A program made the position numbers and the translations under genes. The notes below the pieces were generated by a model that was not told the DNA's origin, did no database searches, and saw only the letters and a program-made list of their open reading frames with translations. 8,845 nt of DNA from Thermoplasmata archaeon (GTDB lineage Archaea > Thermoplasmatota > Thermoplasmata > RBG-16-68-12 > JAGMCJ01): contig JAGMCJ010000248.1 of NCBI GenBank assembly GCA_023129265.1, positions 1-8,845 on the forward strand, given 5' to 3'. Numbering within the stretch: position 1 is the first letter of the stretch; each line of letters opens with the position of its first letter. Below are positions 1 to 7,422 of this stretch, piece by piece.

Positions 1-2843
1 GGCCCATGGTCAGTCTCTTTGAGGATAATGGTGTCACGCCTCTCGGAGCAACCATCAACATACCAGCAGGAGGCACGTTCGACTTCGTTGCAACTGCGAC
101 GGTGCCACCTAGTGCGGACGTGGGACTCTACGAAGGTGCAATCCATCTGACCAACGGGGCCGATGTCACGACAATCCCGATCGTGATAAATGTGGCTCAC
201 GAGGGTTCCACGAACTTCCAGTTCGGCGGAAGTACGACTTCGGATACGCTGTACGATAACAACGCTCTCAGAGGCTACGGAGGCGCGTATGACCTGAGGT
301 ACTACTTCTTCGACGTTGCTGACACCTTCGTGCTCAAGGAGGGCATGAGGTTCATAGTCGACATAGACAGTGATGGCAACAACACCTACGCCGACATACG
401 TCATCTCGGTCAGGAACTTGAGGAAGGTTCTCCCGGCCTTGGTGACTACGTCTTCTCCCGACTGAATGAAAGCAGATACGGTCCGTTTGTGGTGGCTGAG
501 ACAGATGTCGGGGCCCCGGGATACTTCAAGAAGACGCCCGATTGGAATGGAACCGGAAACGGACTGTTCAAGGGCCTCAGCGCTGGTCCTGGTCTGAATG
601 TCCTCATTGTGCAAACAATCACCGTCGAAGGCGAGGAAGCCGCTGATGTCATGTCTGGGGAGACGGGCCTTCTGAGCATGACGCCGTATCCGCTCGACTT
701 CTCCACGAACCAGCTGCAAGGTTCCTATGGAACGGTCTTGTCGACGACTATACCGTGGCTACCCAATCCAGATCCCTTCCACGAGTTCTATGGAAAGCCG
801 GTGGGCGTTACCGTTGCTGCCACAACCGTTCACGAGTTCCTTGACATACCGGTAGAATTCGATGACCCAGAGCCCTACACATCAGGCGAAGTAACTTTCG
901 AAGAATACCTTGCTAGTTCGCAGAATACCATGCTTTGGGACGTCGATCCTTCAGTTATGCAAGTCGAGTTTCACCTTTTGGGGCACGCTGACTGCTGCCC
1001 AGATATGGACCTCGGGATATTCCTGGATGCAAACGGCGATAACAAGGCTCAAGCCGATGAATTCGTCGAGCAATGCGCCGACGCTGATGCAGACGAGACT
1101 GTGACGTTGCTCTTTCCAACACCAGGAAGATACATCATCAAGATGGCTGGCTTCGAAGTCTGGAGAGTCGGTTCCCTTGCGGACATGATAATCACGGAGC
1201 TCAAGGTCGGACCATCCCCATTCGGTGTTACATACACAGCGGACATCATCCCAGCCTATTCCAGTGAGGTTCTCAATCTTACATGGGACCTCCCGGAGGA
1301 TACCACTGTAGAAGGCCCGATTAAGGCAGCATTCTTCGCATCCCCAGGAAATGCCCCGGTATCGCTGACCCTTCTCGTTCCTGTTGAAATAAGGTACGAC
1401 ACCACTCCTCCTGAGGTTCCGCAGACGCTTCCAGCGGATGGTTCAGTAACATCAGATAGCACGCCCGCGATACTAGCAGGCTTCTCTGACAGCAGCGGGG
1501 AGATAGACTCGACGTCGATAGGCCTATGGTTGGATGGCGTCGACATAACATCCATGTCGGTGGTCTCAGTGACGTTCGACTCTGATCTCGGCGGCTATGC
1601 AATTGGGACCGTTAGCTACATCCCGAGTGCACCTCTTGCTGATGGGATGCACACCGTCAAGACGCAGGTTGGGGACTCCGCGGGCAATCTGGAGGAGTTC
1701 ACTTGGCAGTTCTACGTAGATACAAGCGCACCCCTGCTTGAAATCGATTACCCATCAACGGACGTCACCATTCCGATAAACTACACTACGATAACTGGAG
1801 CCACCGAGCCTGAGGCAACTGTTGTAGTTTGCGGCGTGGAGGTGCCAGTAAACTCCGACGGTTCCTTCTCTGGTTTGTGTTACGAGTTGCTAGAGGGGCC
1901 CGAGCCCAATATACTTACCATTCGCGCCGAAGATCCATCTGGCAACACTGCTATCGTGACAAGACTCGTAACGGTTGACACACATCCGCCCGTACTGGAA
2001 TACCTGATTACATCTGAGCCACAGACCCACCCAACAAACGCAGAATCCGTCACGGTCTCTGGAAAGTTCAACGAGACCGTGGAGCTGACTGTCGCCGGGA
2101 GGATTGTTCCCGTGAACTGGGACGGCACCTTTGAAATCACCATACCCCTGGAAGAAGGGACGAACACCATTGAAATTAATGCCGTTGATGCTGCAGGCCA
2201 CGCGTTCTACAGCAACGATACCGTCATAGTCAGAGACACGGTTGCTCCCATTCTGACGGTCTCTATTCCTGAGAATAACGTTGACCCACTGACTGGAGAA
2301 GCTTTGGTCGCGATAATAAACGTCACAGGAACGGTCTCAAGCGATGTACAAATGGTTACAGTCAATGGCCTTTCAGTAGTCCCGTCGAACGGAGCATTCA
2401 GCAAGGAGGTCACACTAAGCTACGGAGCGAACGAGATTACAGTCAAAGCAACGGACGTGGCGGGGAATACTGCCACGGAGGCTTTGTCCGTCACGTGGTC
2501 TCCAGCGTTCGAGGTTATCAAGCAGACGTGGACGACGGTGATTCTCTTGGCCCTTGCCATTGTCCTCCTGATAGTTGGCCTCCTCATCGGGCTCATGATA
2601 GGAAGGAAGCCCATGATTGAGGAAGAGGTGTTCGAGGAGGAGATCCCGCCTGAGGAGGAGGTCGTAGAGGAAGTCCCGGAGGAAGAGGAGATGCCAATAG
2701 AAGAGGAGCCTCTGGAGGAGGAGGAGGCTTTGGAGGAGATTGAGATGCCGGAGGAGCCTCCCGCTGAGGAGCCTCCCCCAGAGGAAGGCCCTCCTGAAGA
2801 GCCACCTGAGGAAACAACGCTCCCAGAGGAGGGTGAGCCATGA
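1..2843 (+). CDS. Partial cell-surface multidomain protein, probably the C-terminal part of an S8 (subtilisin-like) protease, membrane-anchored
   Basis: The frame is open to the left edge and the first ATG (position 6) falls inside a beta-sandwich with no signal peptide, so the 5' end is missing. Residues are numbered from that ATG (945 aa). The N-terminal 70 residues, including PPSADVGLYEGAI, resemble the post-catalytic sandwich of archaeal S8 proteases. A Ca-loop-like DIDSDGN lies near 119-125. A PPC-like stretch near 315-395 contains a CC pair and a second D-x-N-x-D loop (D341, N343, D345). Four Ig-like modules begin at DTTPP (465), DTSAP (572), DTHPP (658) and DTVAP (744). The last three resemble glucodextranase-B/Big-type domains with a period of about 86 residues. 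One membrane helix spans 844-866, followed by RKP and a 70-plus-residue Glu/Pro tail, so the bulk should lie outside the cell. The catalytic domain is not in the window, so the protease call is inference; an S-layer or adhesin-type protein is the alternative. The stop overlaps the next start as ATGA. Confidence 0.6.
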   Translation, partial: PMVSLFEDNGVTPLGATINIPAGGTFDFVATATVPPSADVGLYEGAIHLTNGADVTTIPIVINVAHEGSTNFQFGGSTTSDTLYDNNALRGYGGAYDLRYYFFDVADTFVLKEGMRFIVDIDSDGNNTYADIRHLGQELEEGSPGLGDYVFSRLNESRYGPFVVAETDVGAPGYFKKTPDWNGTGNGLFKGLSAGPGLNVLIVQTITVEGEEAADVMSGETGLLSMTPYPLDFSTNQLQGSYGTVLSTTIPWLPNPDPFHEFYGKPVGVTVAATTVHEFLDIPVEFDDPEPYTSGEVTFEEYLASSQNTMLWDVDPSVMQVEFHLLGHADCCPDMDLGIFLDANGDNKAQADEFVEQCADADADETVTLLFPTPGRYIIKMAGFEVWRVGSLADMIITELKVGPSPFGVTYTADIIPAYSSEVLNLTWDLPEDTTVEGPIKAAFFASPGNAPVSLTLLVPVEIRYDTTPPEVPQTLPADGSVTSDSTPAILAGFSDSSGEIDSTSIGLWLDGVDITSMSVVSVTFDSDLGGYAIGTVSYIPSAPLADGMHTVKTQVGDSAGNLEEFTWQFYVDTSAPLLEIDYPSTDVTIPINYTTITGATEPEATVVVCGVEVPVNSDGSFSGLCYELLEGPEPNILTIRAEDPSGNTAIVTRLVTVDTHPPVLEYLITSEPQTHPTNAESVTVSGKFNETVELTVAGRIVPVNWDGTFEITIPLEEGTNTIEINAVDAAGHAFYSNDTVIVRDTVAPILTVSIPENNVDPLTGEALVAIINVTGTVSSDVQMVTVNGLSVVPSNGAFSKEVTLSYGANEITVKATDVAGNTATEALSVTWSPAFEVIKQTWTTVILLALAIVLLIVGLLIGLMIGRKPMIEEEVFEEEIPPEEEVVEEVPEEEEMPIEEEPLEEEEALEEIEMPEEPPAEEPPPEEGPPEEPPEETTLPEEGEP
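2618..2840 (+). repeat. GAG-rich low-complexity tract encoding the acidic Glu/Pro tail
   Basis: This stretch is dominated by GAG/GAA (Glu) codons broken up by CCN (Pro) and a few hydrophobic codons, in irregular EEEP/PPEE units. It follows the membrane helix of the upstream gene, so the tail should be cytoplasmic. The strong purine bias on the + strand also keeps other frames open on both strands. Confidence 0.7.
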
Positions 2844-5104
2844 GGGCCCTGGCATGTGTATTGGCGATGCTCTTCGTCTTCAGCTTCGCTGCCTCTGCCT
2901 TTGCCGCGACTCCAGAGGAACTCTCTGGAATGTATGGAGGAGACTTCCGAGTTGCCGTGAAGGACACCACTCTCGATCTGAACCCCAACAATGAATCAGA
3001 TGAAGCCAGTCTGCACGTGATAGACCTTCTCTATGATTCCCTGGGACGTCTCGACCCGGTCACGCTTCAGGTTGTGCCCTGGGTTGCGGAGAGCTGGTCG
3101 GTAGACACAGGAGATCAGACAGTGAGCGTTGTCCTGAGAACCGATGTCCTGTGGCACGATGACGACTCTCCGGTTGATGCGTATGACGTCGAACACACCT
3201 ATGATGGCTATGACGTGAACGTGGTCTCTGCTACGGAGGTTTCCTTTGACTTCTCTGGCGGAGGCGGAGGGAAGTTCATGACAGAGGGACTCCAGAAGCC
3301 GCTTGTGAAGCTCGGCGAAACCACCCCAAGTGAGGGATGTGGCCCGTTCAGGCTGATCAGCGCCCCCGAGGACAAGAAAAGCGTAACCATCGGAGCCTAC
3401 GACGGATACTTCAACGGACGGCCCTACCTCGACAGCATAACATTCAGTGTCAAAGAGAACATAAGTGAGGCGGCAGAGGACTTAATCAAAAACGAAACCG
3501 ATTTCATCGGATGGACCCTCGGATTTACTGATCCGACAGACAAGCACAATGTGAGCGGTCACCCAACCTCCATAATCAATGAGACGCACCTCGCCGTTTC
3601 AATGGGTCACGGGCTCGAGTACCTCTTCATTGCCTTCAATCCAATCGACGAGCTAACATCTCTCGACCTCAGAAGGACACTGGCCATGGCCATAAACAAG
3701 GAGGTCTATCTAACGGTGCAGCCAAACACAAGGATAGTCCACTCGCCGATGAGCCCCTTCAATGAACCCTGGTACAATCAGTCGATAGTGGAGTACAATG
3801 CAGGATACTACTTCGATGAGGCAGGGAATCCGGCCACCAACCCGCTGCCAGCACTCGCCGAGCTTGGAAAGCTGAACTACACTGATAGAGATGGTGATGG
3901 ACTGAGGGAGAAGCCAGATGGCAGTGTGCTCCGAATGACGATGCTTGGACCCTCCCAATCGGTGGACTTGATAAAATCGAACCTTGCCCTCAACTACGAG
4001 GGAATGCTCACAAGCTTGGGACTTAATGTTACGCTGAACACGACTGCCACGGACTTTGACATCTATCTCGCCGCAGACAAGCTTCCGTTGGAACCGGCTG
4101 CCATAAGGGAGATTCCCATGCTCGCTGGTTACGTTGTACTGTATCCGGAGATAATGGCGGCACTCGATGCAGCGGACGACGAGTTGGACGTGGCAACCAG
4201 ACAGATGTACGTCCACAAGGCCCTCGGACTGATCTCAGAGTTGGTCCCGTTTGCTCCAATCACCTCATACGATGCGATTGAGGCGTACAACAGAACGACC
4301 TTTGAGGGATGGGTGAGCATGGTAGGAGGAATCAACAACTTCTGGTCCTTCACCAACCTTCACAAGATGCAGGAAGGCACGCTCTCGGTGACTGTGTCAA
4401 CTATAGACCCCTCGGTGGAATCTGGCGGTAACGTTACCGTAATCGTCCGCGTACTCGATCAGAGTGAATCGAGCGTACAAGGGGTGAACGTCGAGCTCTC
4501 TGCGAGTATCGGGATCTTGGTATCCCCGAACGGAACGACGGACTCACTTGGCCAGTATGAAACTGAATACGTTGCCCCAGACATTCCGAACTCGATGGAC
4601 ATAATGATTGAGGCGACAGCGTTCCTCTGGGGATATGGTGGTTCCACAGGCGGTGTCCAGATTGCCGTGCATCCGGCCGACAACCCGCTGGAGGTCGTCG
4701 TCTCAAGGCAGACGTCCATAATCGACTCAGGCCAGGTGACAACAGTCAGTGCTGTCATCACGGACAGGGACGGTCTCGGTGTTCCCAATTGTACCGTGCA
4801 CATGACCGTGGACCTGGGCGGCGCAACGCTCGGAATTCTCAATGAGGTGGCCGATGGACAGTGGTCGGCCACCTTCGAGGGAAACGTTACGGTCGACACG
4901 AACTTCAGGGTCACCGCTCTAGTGCAGAAGGAAGGATGTCAAGAAGGAAGCGCTTTCACCAACGTCCTGGTGAGAGGCTGGGGTGGCGTTCAACCCGCAG
5001 AAATCGAGAAGACTGAGTCCATTCCTGACGTCGGCGTGCTAGCGATGATCTCGGTGACCCTCGTGGCACTGCTGGTGATAGCGTACAGAAGAAGGGAGCA
5101 CTAG
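2840..5104 (+). CDS. ABC-type extracellular solute-binding protein, family 5 (peptide-type), with Ig-like domains and C-terminal membrane anchor
   Basis: This 754-residue protein has a Sec-type signal peptide at 1-22 (cleavage after AFA). There is no lipobox. The SBP family 5 fold covers about 33-500: YDSLGRLD near 65, a YFNGRPYLDSI motif near 195, an LRRTLAMAINKE motif near 275, an acidic DRDGDG loop at 349-354, and a C-lobe ending GGINNFWSF. Proteins of this family bind oligopeptides, nickel or sugars; peptides are likeliest but not shown. The segment after HTYD (near 119) is shorter than I expect for the family. Residues 514-610 and 611-715 look like two Ig/invasin-type domains. A hydrophobic helix (about 731-748) ending YRRREH anchors the protein, as is common in archaea that tether binding proteins. 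The ATGA overlap with the upstream gene implies translational coupling. No permease or ATPase gene follows, so it may serve a transporter encoded elsewhere or act as a surface receptor. Confidence 0.85.
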   Translation: MRALACVLAMLFVFSFAASAFAATPEELSGMYGGDFRVAVKDTTLDLNPNNESDEASLHVIDLLYDSLGRLDPVTLQVVPWVAESWSVDTGDQTVSVVLRTDVLWHDDDSPVDAYDVEHTYDGYDVNVVSATEVSFDFSGGGGGKFMTEGLQKPLVKLGETTPSEGCGPFRLISAPEDKKSVTIGAYDGYFNGRPYLDSITFSVKENISEAAEDLIKNETDFIGWTLGFTDPTDKHNVSGHPTSIINETHLAVSMGHGLEYLFIAFNPIDELTSLDLRRTLAMAINKEVYLTVQPNTRIVHSPMSPFNEPWYNQSIVEYNAGYYFDEAGNPATNPLPALAELGKLNYTDRDGDGLREKPDGSVLRMTMLGPSQSVDLIKSNLALNYEGMLTSLGLNVTLNTTATDFDIYLAADKLPLEPAAIREIPMLAGYVVLYPEIMAALDAADDELDVATRQMYVHKALGLISELVPFAPITSYDAIEAYNRTTFEGWVSMVGGINNFWSFTNLHKMQEGTLSVTVSTIDPSVESGGNVTVIVRVLDQSESSVQGVNVELSASIGILVSPNGTTDSLGQYETEYVAPDIPNSMDIMIEATAFLWGYGGSTGGVQIAVHPADNPLEVVVSRQTSIIDSGQVTTVSAVITDRDGLGVPNCTVHMTVDLGGATLGILNEVADGQWSATFEGNVTVDTNFRVTALVQKEGCQEGSAFTNVLVRGWGGVQPAEIEKTESIPDVGVLAMISVTLVALLVIAYRRREH

Positions 5105-5110
5105 TCTCCC

Positions 5111-5129
5111 ACTCTTCCTTTTCTTTTTG
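5111..5129 (+). terminator. T-rich archaeal transcription terminator
   Basis: A pyrimidine run, with TTCCTTTTCTTTTT at its core, starts 6 nt after the stop codon of the binding-protein gene. Oligo-T tracts without a hairpin end transcription in archaea. It sits directly before the TATA box of the next gene, which marks an operon boundary. Confidence 0.6.
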
Positions 5130-5135
5130 CACAAC

Positions 5136-5144
5136 AAATATATT
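5136..5144 (+). promoter_or_regulatory. TATA box for the AK6/lipid-synthase operon
   Basis: The A/T box AAATATATT is centred at 5140, about 26 nt before the GTG at 5166. That is the usual archaeal distance from TATA centre to transcription start, so the message probably begins at the start codon and is leaderless. Confidence 0.65.
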
Positions 5145-5165
5145 GGGAAAGCCAATCCATCACGC

Positions 5166-5690
5166 GTGCTAGTGGCAATCTCAGGGACCCCGGGCGTTGG
5201 CAAGAGTTCGGCGTGCAGAATGCTCGCTGAGAGAGGACACAGAATTCTCGACCTCAACAGGCATGCCAAGGAGAGAGGACTCGTTCTGGGAAGGGATGAC
5301 GCCAGGGAAGCCGCCATAATCGACACGGACAAGCTGAACGAGTTCGTGAAGTCCCTCCAGGATGACCTGGTGTTCCTCGACGGACATCTCTCTCACCTTC
5401 TCGACGTTGACATCTCAATCGTCCTGAGGTGCAATCCCAACGTGCTCAGGCAGAGGCTCGCCTCCTTGGATTGGAACGAGCGGAAGATCGCGGAGAACGT
5501 GGAAGCGGAGGCAATTGATGTCATCCTTGTGGAATCGCTCGAGAACCATCCGGAGACGTTCGAGATCGACACGACGGAGAGGGAGCCAGAGAACGTCGCA
5601 GAGGTCATACTGAGCGTAGTCGATGGAGAGGCCTCGGACATGCGGGCGGGAAGCGTTGACTGGAGCGAGGTGATCATGAGTTGGTACTAG
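5166..5690 (+). CDS. fap7: Adenylate kinase-like AK6/Fap7 family NTPase (ribosome biogenesis)
   Basis: This 174-residue P-loop kinase/ATPase is typical in length for archaeal AK6. The Walker A motif is GTPGVGKSS (residues 7-15). The family signature DGHLSHLL follows at 72-79, where the family has an acidic residue then GHLSHLL. Then come VLRCNPNVLRQRL and the DWNERKIAENVEAEAIDVIL block, both characteristic of AK6. Members of this family have adenylate kinase/ATPase activity and assist small-subunit maturation with ribosomal protein uS11; that role is family knowledge. The GTG at 5166 was chosen because the protein then starts MLVAISGTPG like its relatives, and because a TATA box lies 26 nt upstream. 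A TTG at 5127 in the same frame would place the promoter inside the gene. The last 10 bases overlap the next gene. Confidence 0.9.
   Translation: MLVAISGTPGVGKSSACRMLAERGHRILDLNRHAKERGLVLGRDDAREAAIIDTDKLNEFVKSLQDDLVFLDGHLSHLLDVDISIVLRCNPNVLRQRLASLDWNERKIAENVEAEAIDVILVESLENHPETFEIDTTEREPENVAEVILSVVDGEASDMRAGSVDWSEVIMSWY
5667..5674 (+). promoter_or_regulatory. Strong Shine-Dalgarno site deciding the TTG start of the CDP-alcohol transferase
   Basis: GAGGTGAT is an eight-base match to the complement of the archaeal 16S rRNA tail. It lies 6 nt before the TTG at 5681 and inside the end of the AK6 coding region. The nearby ATG at 5676 is in the AK6 frame and stops after four codons, so it is not the start. 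Confidence 0.75.
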
Positions 5691-6319
5691 ACGCCAAGAG
5701 GGACAAGGCGGATTTCCTGCTCCTTCCGCTAGCCAGAAGGATGAAGAGGATCAGCCCCAATACCATCACGGTTTACGCCTTCCTCTGCGCCGTTTTTGCG
5801 GGAGCGTTCTTCTTCATGCACGAGCCAGAGAGCATGCGCCTTGTGTATCTCTTCGTGGCCCTCGTGTTCCTTTCCCTGAATGCCCTCCTCGATGCGCTGG
5901 ATGGGCGGGTCGCAAAGCTCTGGGAAAAGGAATCCAAGCGGGGTGACTTCCTCGATCACCTGATGGACAGATATGCGGATATCTTCATCATCGGCGGGAT
6001 TGCGCTTTCACCATACTGCAACGTGTTCTTGGGGTTCATAGCCCTTCTCGGCGTGCTCATGACGAGCTATGTTGGCACGCAGGCTGAGGCGACCGGCACG
6101 GGAAGGATCTACGCGGGAATGATGGGAAGGGCTGACAGGCTTGTCGTGCTCATGGTCGCCGTCATTCTCCAGATGATGTTCGTGATGGTGGGAATCCTCG
6201 GAATAGGGATCGAGGGCTATTTCGACTTCACCGTACTGGAATACGCGATGATAATCATCGCAGTGCTTGGCCATGCCACGGCGATTCAGAGGGGCGTCCT
6301 GGCATGGAGAAAGATCTAG
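5681..6319 (+). CDS. CDP-alcohol phosphatidyltransferase, probably archaetidylinositol phosphate synthase
   Basis: This 212-residue integral membrane enzyme transfers a phospholipid moiety from a CDP-activated lipid to an alcohol acceptor, releasing CMP. The family motif is clear: D71-x2-D74-G75-x2-A78-K79-x8-G88-x3-D92-x3-D96. The aspartates bind the metal and the CDP group. The usual Arg after the Ala is Lys here (K79). About six hydrophobic segments surround the motif, near 28-46, 54-73, 98-115, 116-132, 151-177 and 185-205. In archaea, short members of this kind beside AK6 are usually annotated as archaetidylinositol-phosphate synthase (acceptor inositol-1-phosphate). The acceptor cannot be read from the sequence, so archaetidylglycerol- or archaetidylserine-type synthesis remains possible. 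Translation starts at TTG after a near-perfect ribosome binding site and overlaps AK6 by 10 bp, which implies coupling. The stop codon is shared in CTAG with convergent priL. Confidence 0.85.
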   Translation: MVLDAKRDKADFLLLPLARRMKRISPNTITVYAFLCAVFAGAFFFMHEPESMRLVYLFVALVFLSLNALLDALDGRVAKLWEKESKRGDFLDHLMDRYADIFIIGGIALSPYCNVFLGFIALLGVLMTSYVGTQAEATGTGRIYAGMMGRADRLVVLMVAVILQMMFVMVGILGIGIEGYFDFTVLEYAMIIIAVLGHATAIQRGVLAWRKI

Positions 6320-7317
6320 CCCCTCTTCCTGCCCTTGATGCGGTAGTAGTTCAACGGATGCTTTATTCTCTTGCAGAGGCCGTCCGGACCAGGACAGAGA
6401 CCGTACGACTGCATTGTGCTGCATTCCGGCGGTGTGTACTCTGTCCCTGAAATCTCACCGCTTATGTGCCCGATCTGATACTTGGTCTTGCCTTCCTGGA
6501 AGTCCGGAGAGAGCGAGTAGAGTCTGAAAATGTCATCGGACGAGAGACCGATGTTGTGCAGGAAGGCGGTCAAGGCGAACCTTCCCGTGTGTGGGATGTG
6601 CTTTCCCAGCTGGATGGCCCGTATGAGGTCGCGCATGCACGGGGGTACCCGCGTGATCCTGATCCTCCCCATGTCCTCGACCTTGTGCTGCTCCTTCTTC
6701 TCCTCCGTGAGGTTGGCGATCTCCTCTATCTTGTCCCCCAAGGCATTGAGTATCTGGTCATTGACGGCGAGGGGGAGCTCGGATTCCATCCTCTTCTGGA
6801 TGGCCTCCTTGAGGACTCTGATGAACCTGTCGCGACCCAGCCTGACGTATCCGTCTGCAAGGCGCTGATTGACAAGCTTCCAGTCCTTGCTCTTCATCTG
6901 CACGGAATACCTCAAATAGTCAGAGAAGTGAAGGAGAACAAGACCATCCATCCTGAAATCCATTCCCAGGTCCTTCGCCACAAGTGAGATGAAGTCGTTG
7001 TCTTTGGAGGTCATGTTCCTTCTCGCCTTCTCAGCCTCTGCGAGCGAGTACCTGCGTATGAGATAGGCATCGCCGACGCCAGAGACTATCATTCTGGCGA
7101 TGGGGTAGGAGAGGAGCTCTCGAAGGTAATCCCCCTCGGTGCTCGTGTCGGGGATTCGCCCTTCTTCGAGTGCCCTTCTCACCCTGCTCATTCCGTCACG
7201 CCTGACCTCCTCGCGCGCTGGGTGCAGAAGAAGCTCCTCCAGGGTCGGCCCCTCGCTCCTGATGAACTCTGACGCGTCCTCGAGAAACGGATACTCTGCC
7301 ATCGTTCTGAGTTCCAC
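6316..7317 (-). CDS. priL: DNA primase large subunit PriL
   Basis: This is the regulatory subunit of the archaeal/eukaryotic two-subunit primase, which works with the catalytic subunit PriS to make replication primers. The 333-residue product fits the family. An N-terminal helical half begins EYPFLEDASEF. The C-terminal iron-sulfur domain carries the block VPPCMRDLIRAI, then HTGRFALTAFLHNIG, PDFQEGKTKYQIGHISG and HPLNYY. The four expected [4Fe-4S] cysteines are C227, C299, C308 and C315. The GTG at 7317 was chosen because a TATA-like box is centred about 26 nt upstream, suggesting a leaderless message. The ATG at 7302 (protein MAEYPFLE) is a reasonable alternative that would shorten the protein by five residues. 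PriS is not in the window. The gene converges with the CDP-alcohol transferase, sharing 4 bp at the stops. Confidence 0.95.
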   Translation of the reverse strand: MELRTMAEYPFLEDASEFIRSEGPTLEELLLHPAREEVRRDGMSRVRRALEEGRIPDTSTEGDYLRELLSYPIARMIVSGVGDAYLIRRYSLAEAEKARRNMTSKDNDFISLVAKDLGMDFRMDGLVLLHFSDYLRYSVQMKSKDWKLVNQRLADGYVRLGRDRFIRVLKEAIQKRMESELPLAVNDQILNALGDKIEEIANLTEEKKEQHKVEDMGRIRITRVPPCMRDLIRAIQLGKHIPHTGRFALTAFLHNIGLSSDDIFRLYSLSPDFQEGKTKYQIGHISGEISGTEYTPPECSTMQSYGLCPGPDGLCKRIKHPLNYYRIKGRKRG

Positions 7318-7337
7318 GATTTATGTACGTCCTCCCG

Positions 7338-7348
7338 TCATAAAAAGC
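7338..7348 (-). promoter_or_regulatory. TATA-like box upstream of priL
   Basis: Read on the - strand this is GCTTTTTATGA, centred near 7343 and about 26 nt before the GTG at 7317. A GGAGGA stretch lies between box and start (7330-7335), 12 nt from the GTG. That is rather far for a ribosome binding site and close to the predicted transcript start. Confidence 0.45.
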
Positions 7349-7413
7349 TTGGTTCGGGAGACAGGTGAAAGTGTCAACGTCACATCCAGGAGCGCGCGAC
7401 GCAAACTGAAGCC

Positions 7414-7421
7414 ATTTATAC
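7414..7421 (+). promoter_or_regulatory. TATA-like box, possibly for the rubredoxin-like gene
   Basis: ATTTATAC fits an archaeal TATA box and predicts a start of transcription near 7443. That lies downstream of the CPC codons of the reductase remnant and upstream of the in-frame TTG at 7525. The element also reads as TATAAAT on the other strand, so it could instead serve priL with a leader of about 70 nt. It overlaps the reductase-like reading frame. Confidence 0.35.
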
Positions 7422-7422
7422 C

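Noticed and set aside
6..8. ATG at position 6 as the true start of the first gene
   Set aside because: The frame is open upstream, there is no signal peptide although the protein is plainly exported, and the ATG lies inside a beta-sandwich domain.
2415..2991. Leu- and Pro-rich open frames on the - strand
   Set aside because: They result from the GAG-rich acidic tail of the + strand gene, which removes stop codons on the opposite strand.
3710..4216. 168-residue open frame on the - strand inside the binding-protein gene
   Set aside because: It is opposite a clear SBP family 5 domain, has no promoter or ribosome site, and its translation is not protein-like.
6466..6987. 173-residue open frame on the + strand antisense to priL
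   Set aside because: It is the mirror of the well-supported priL frame, with low-complexity Leu-rich composition and no domain.
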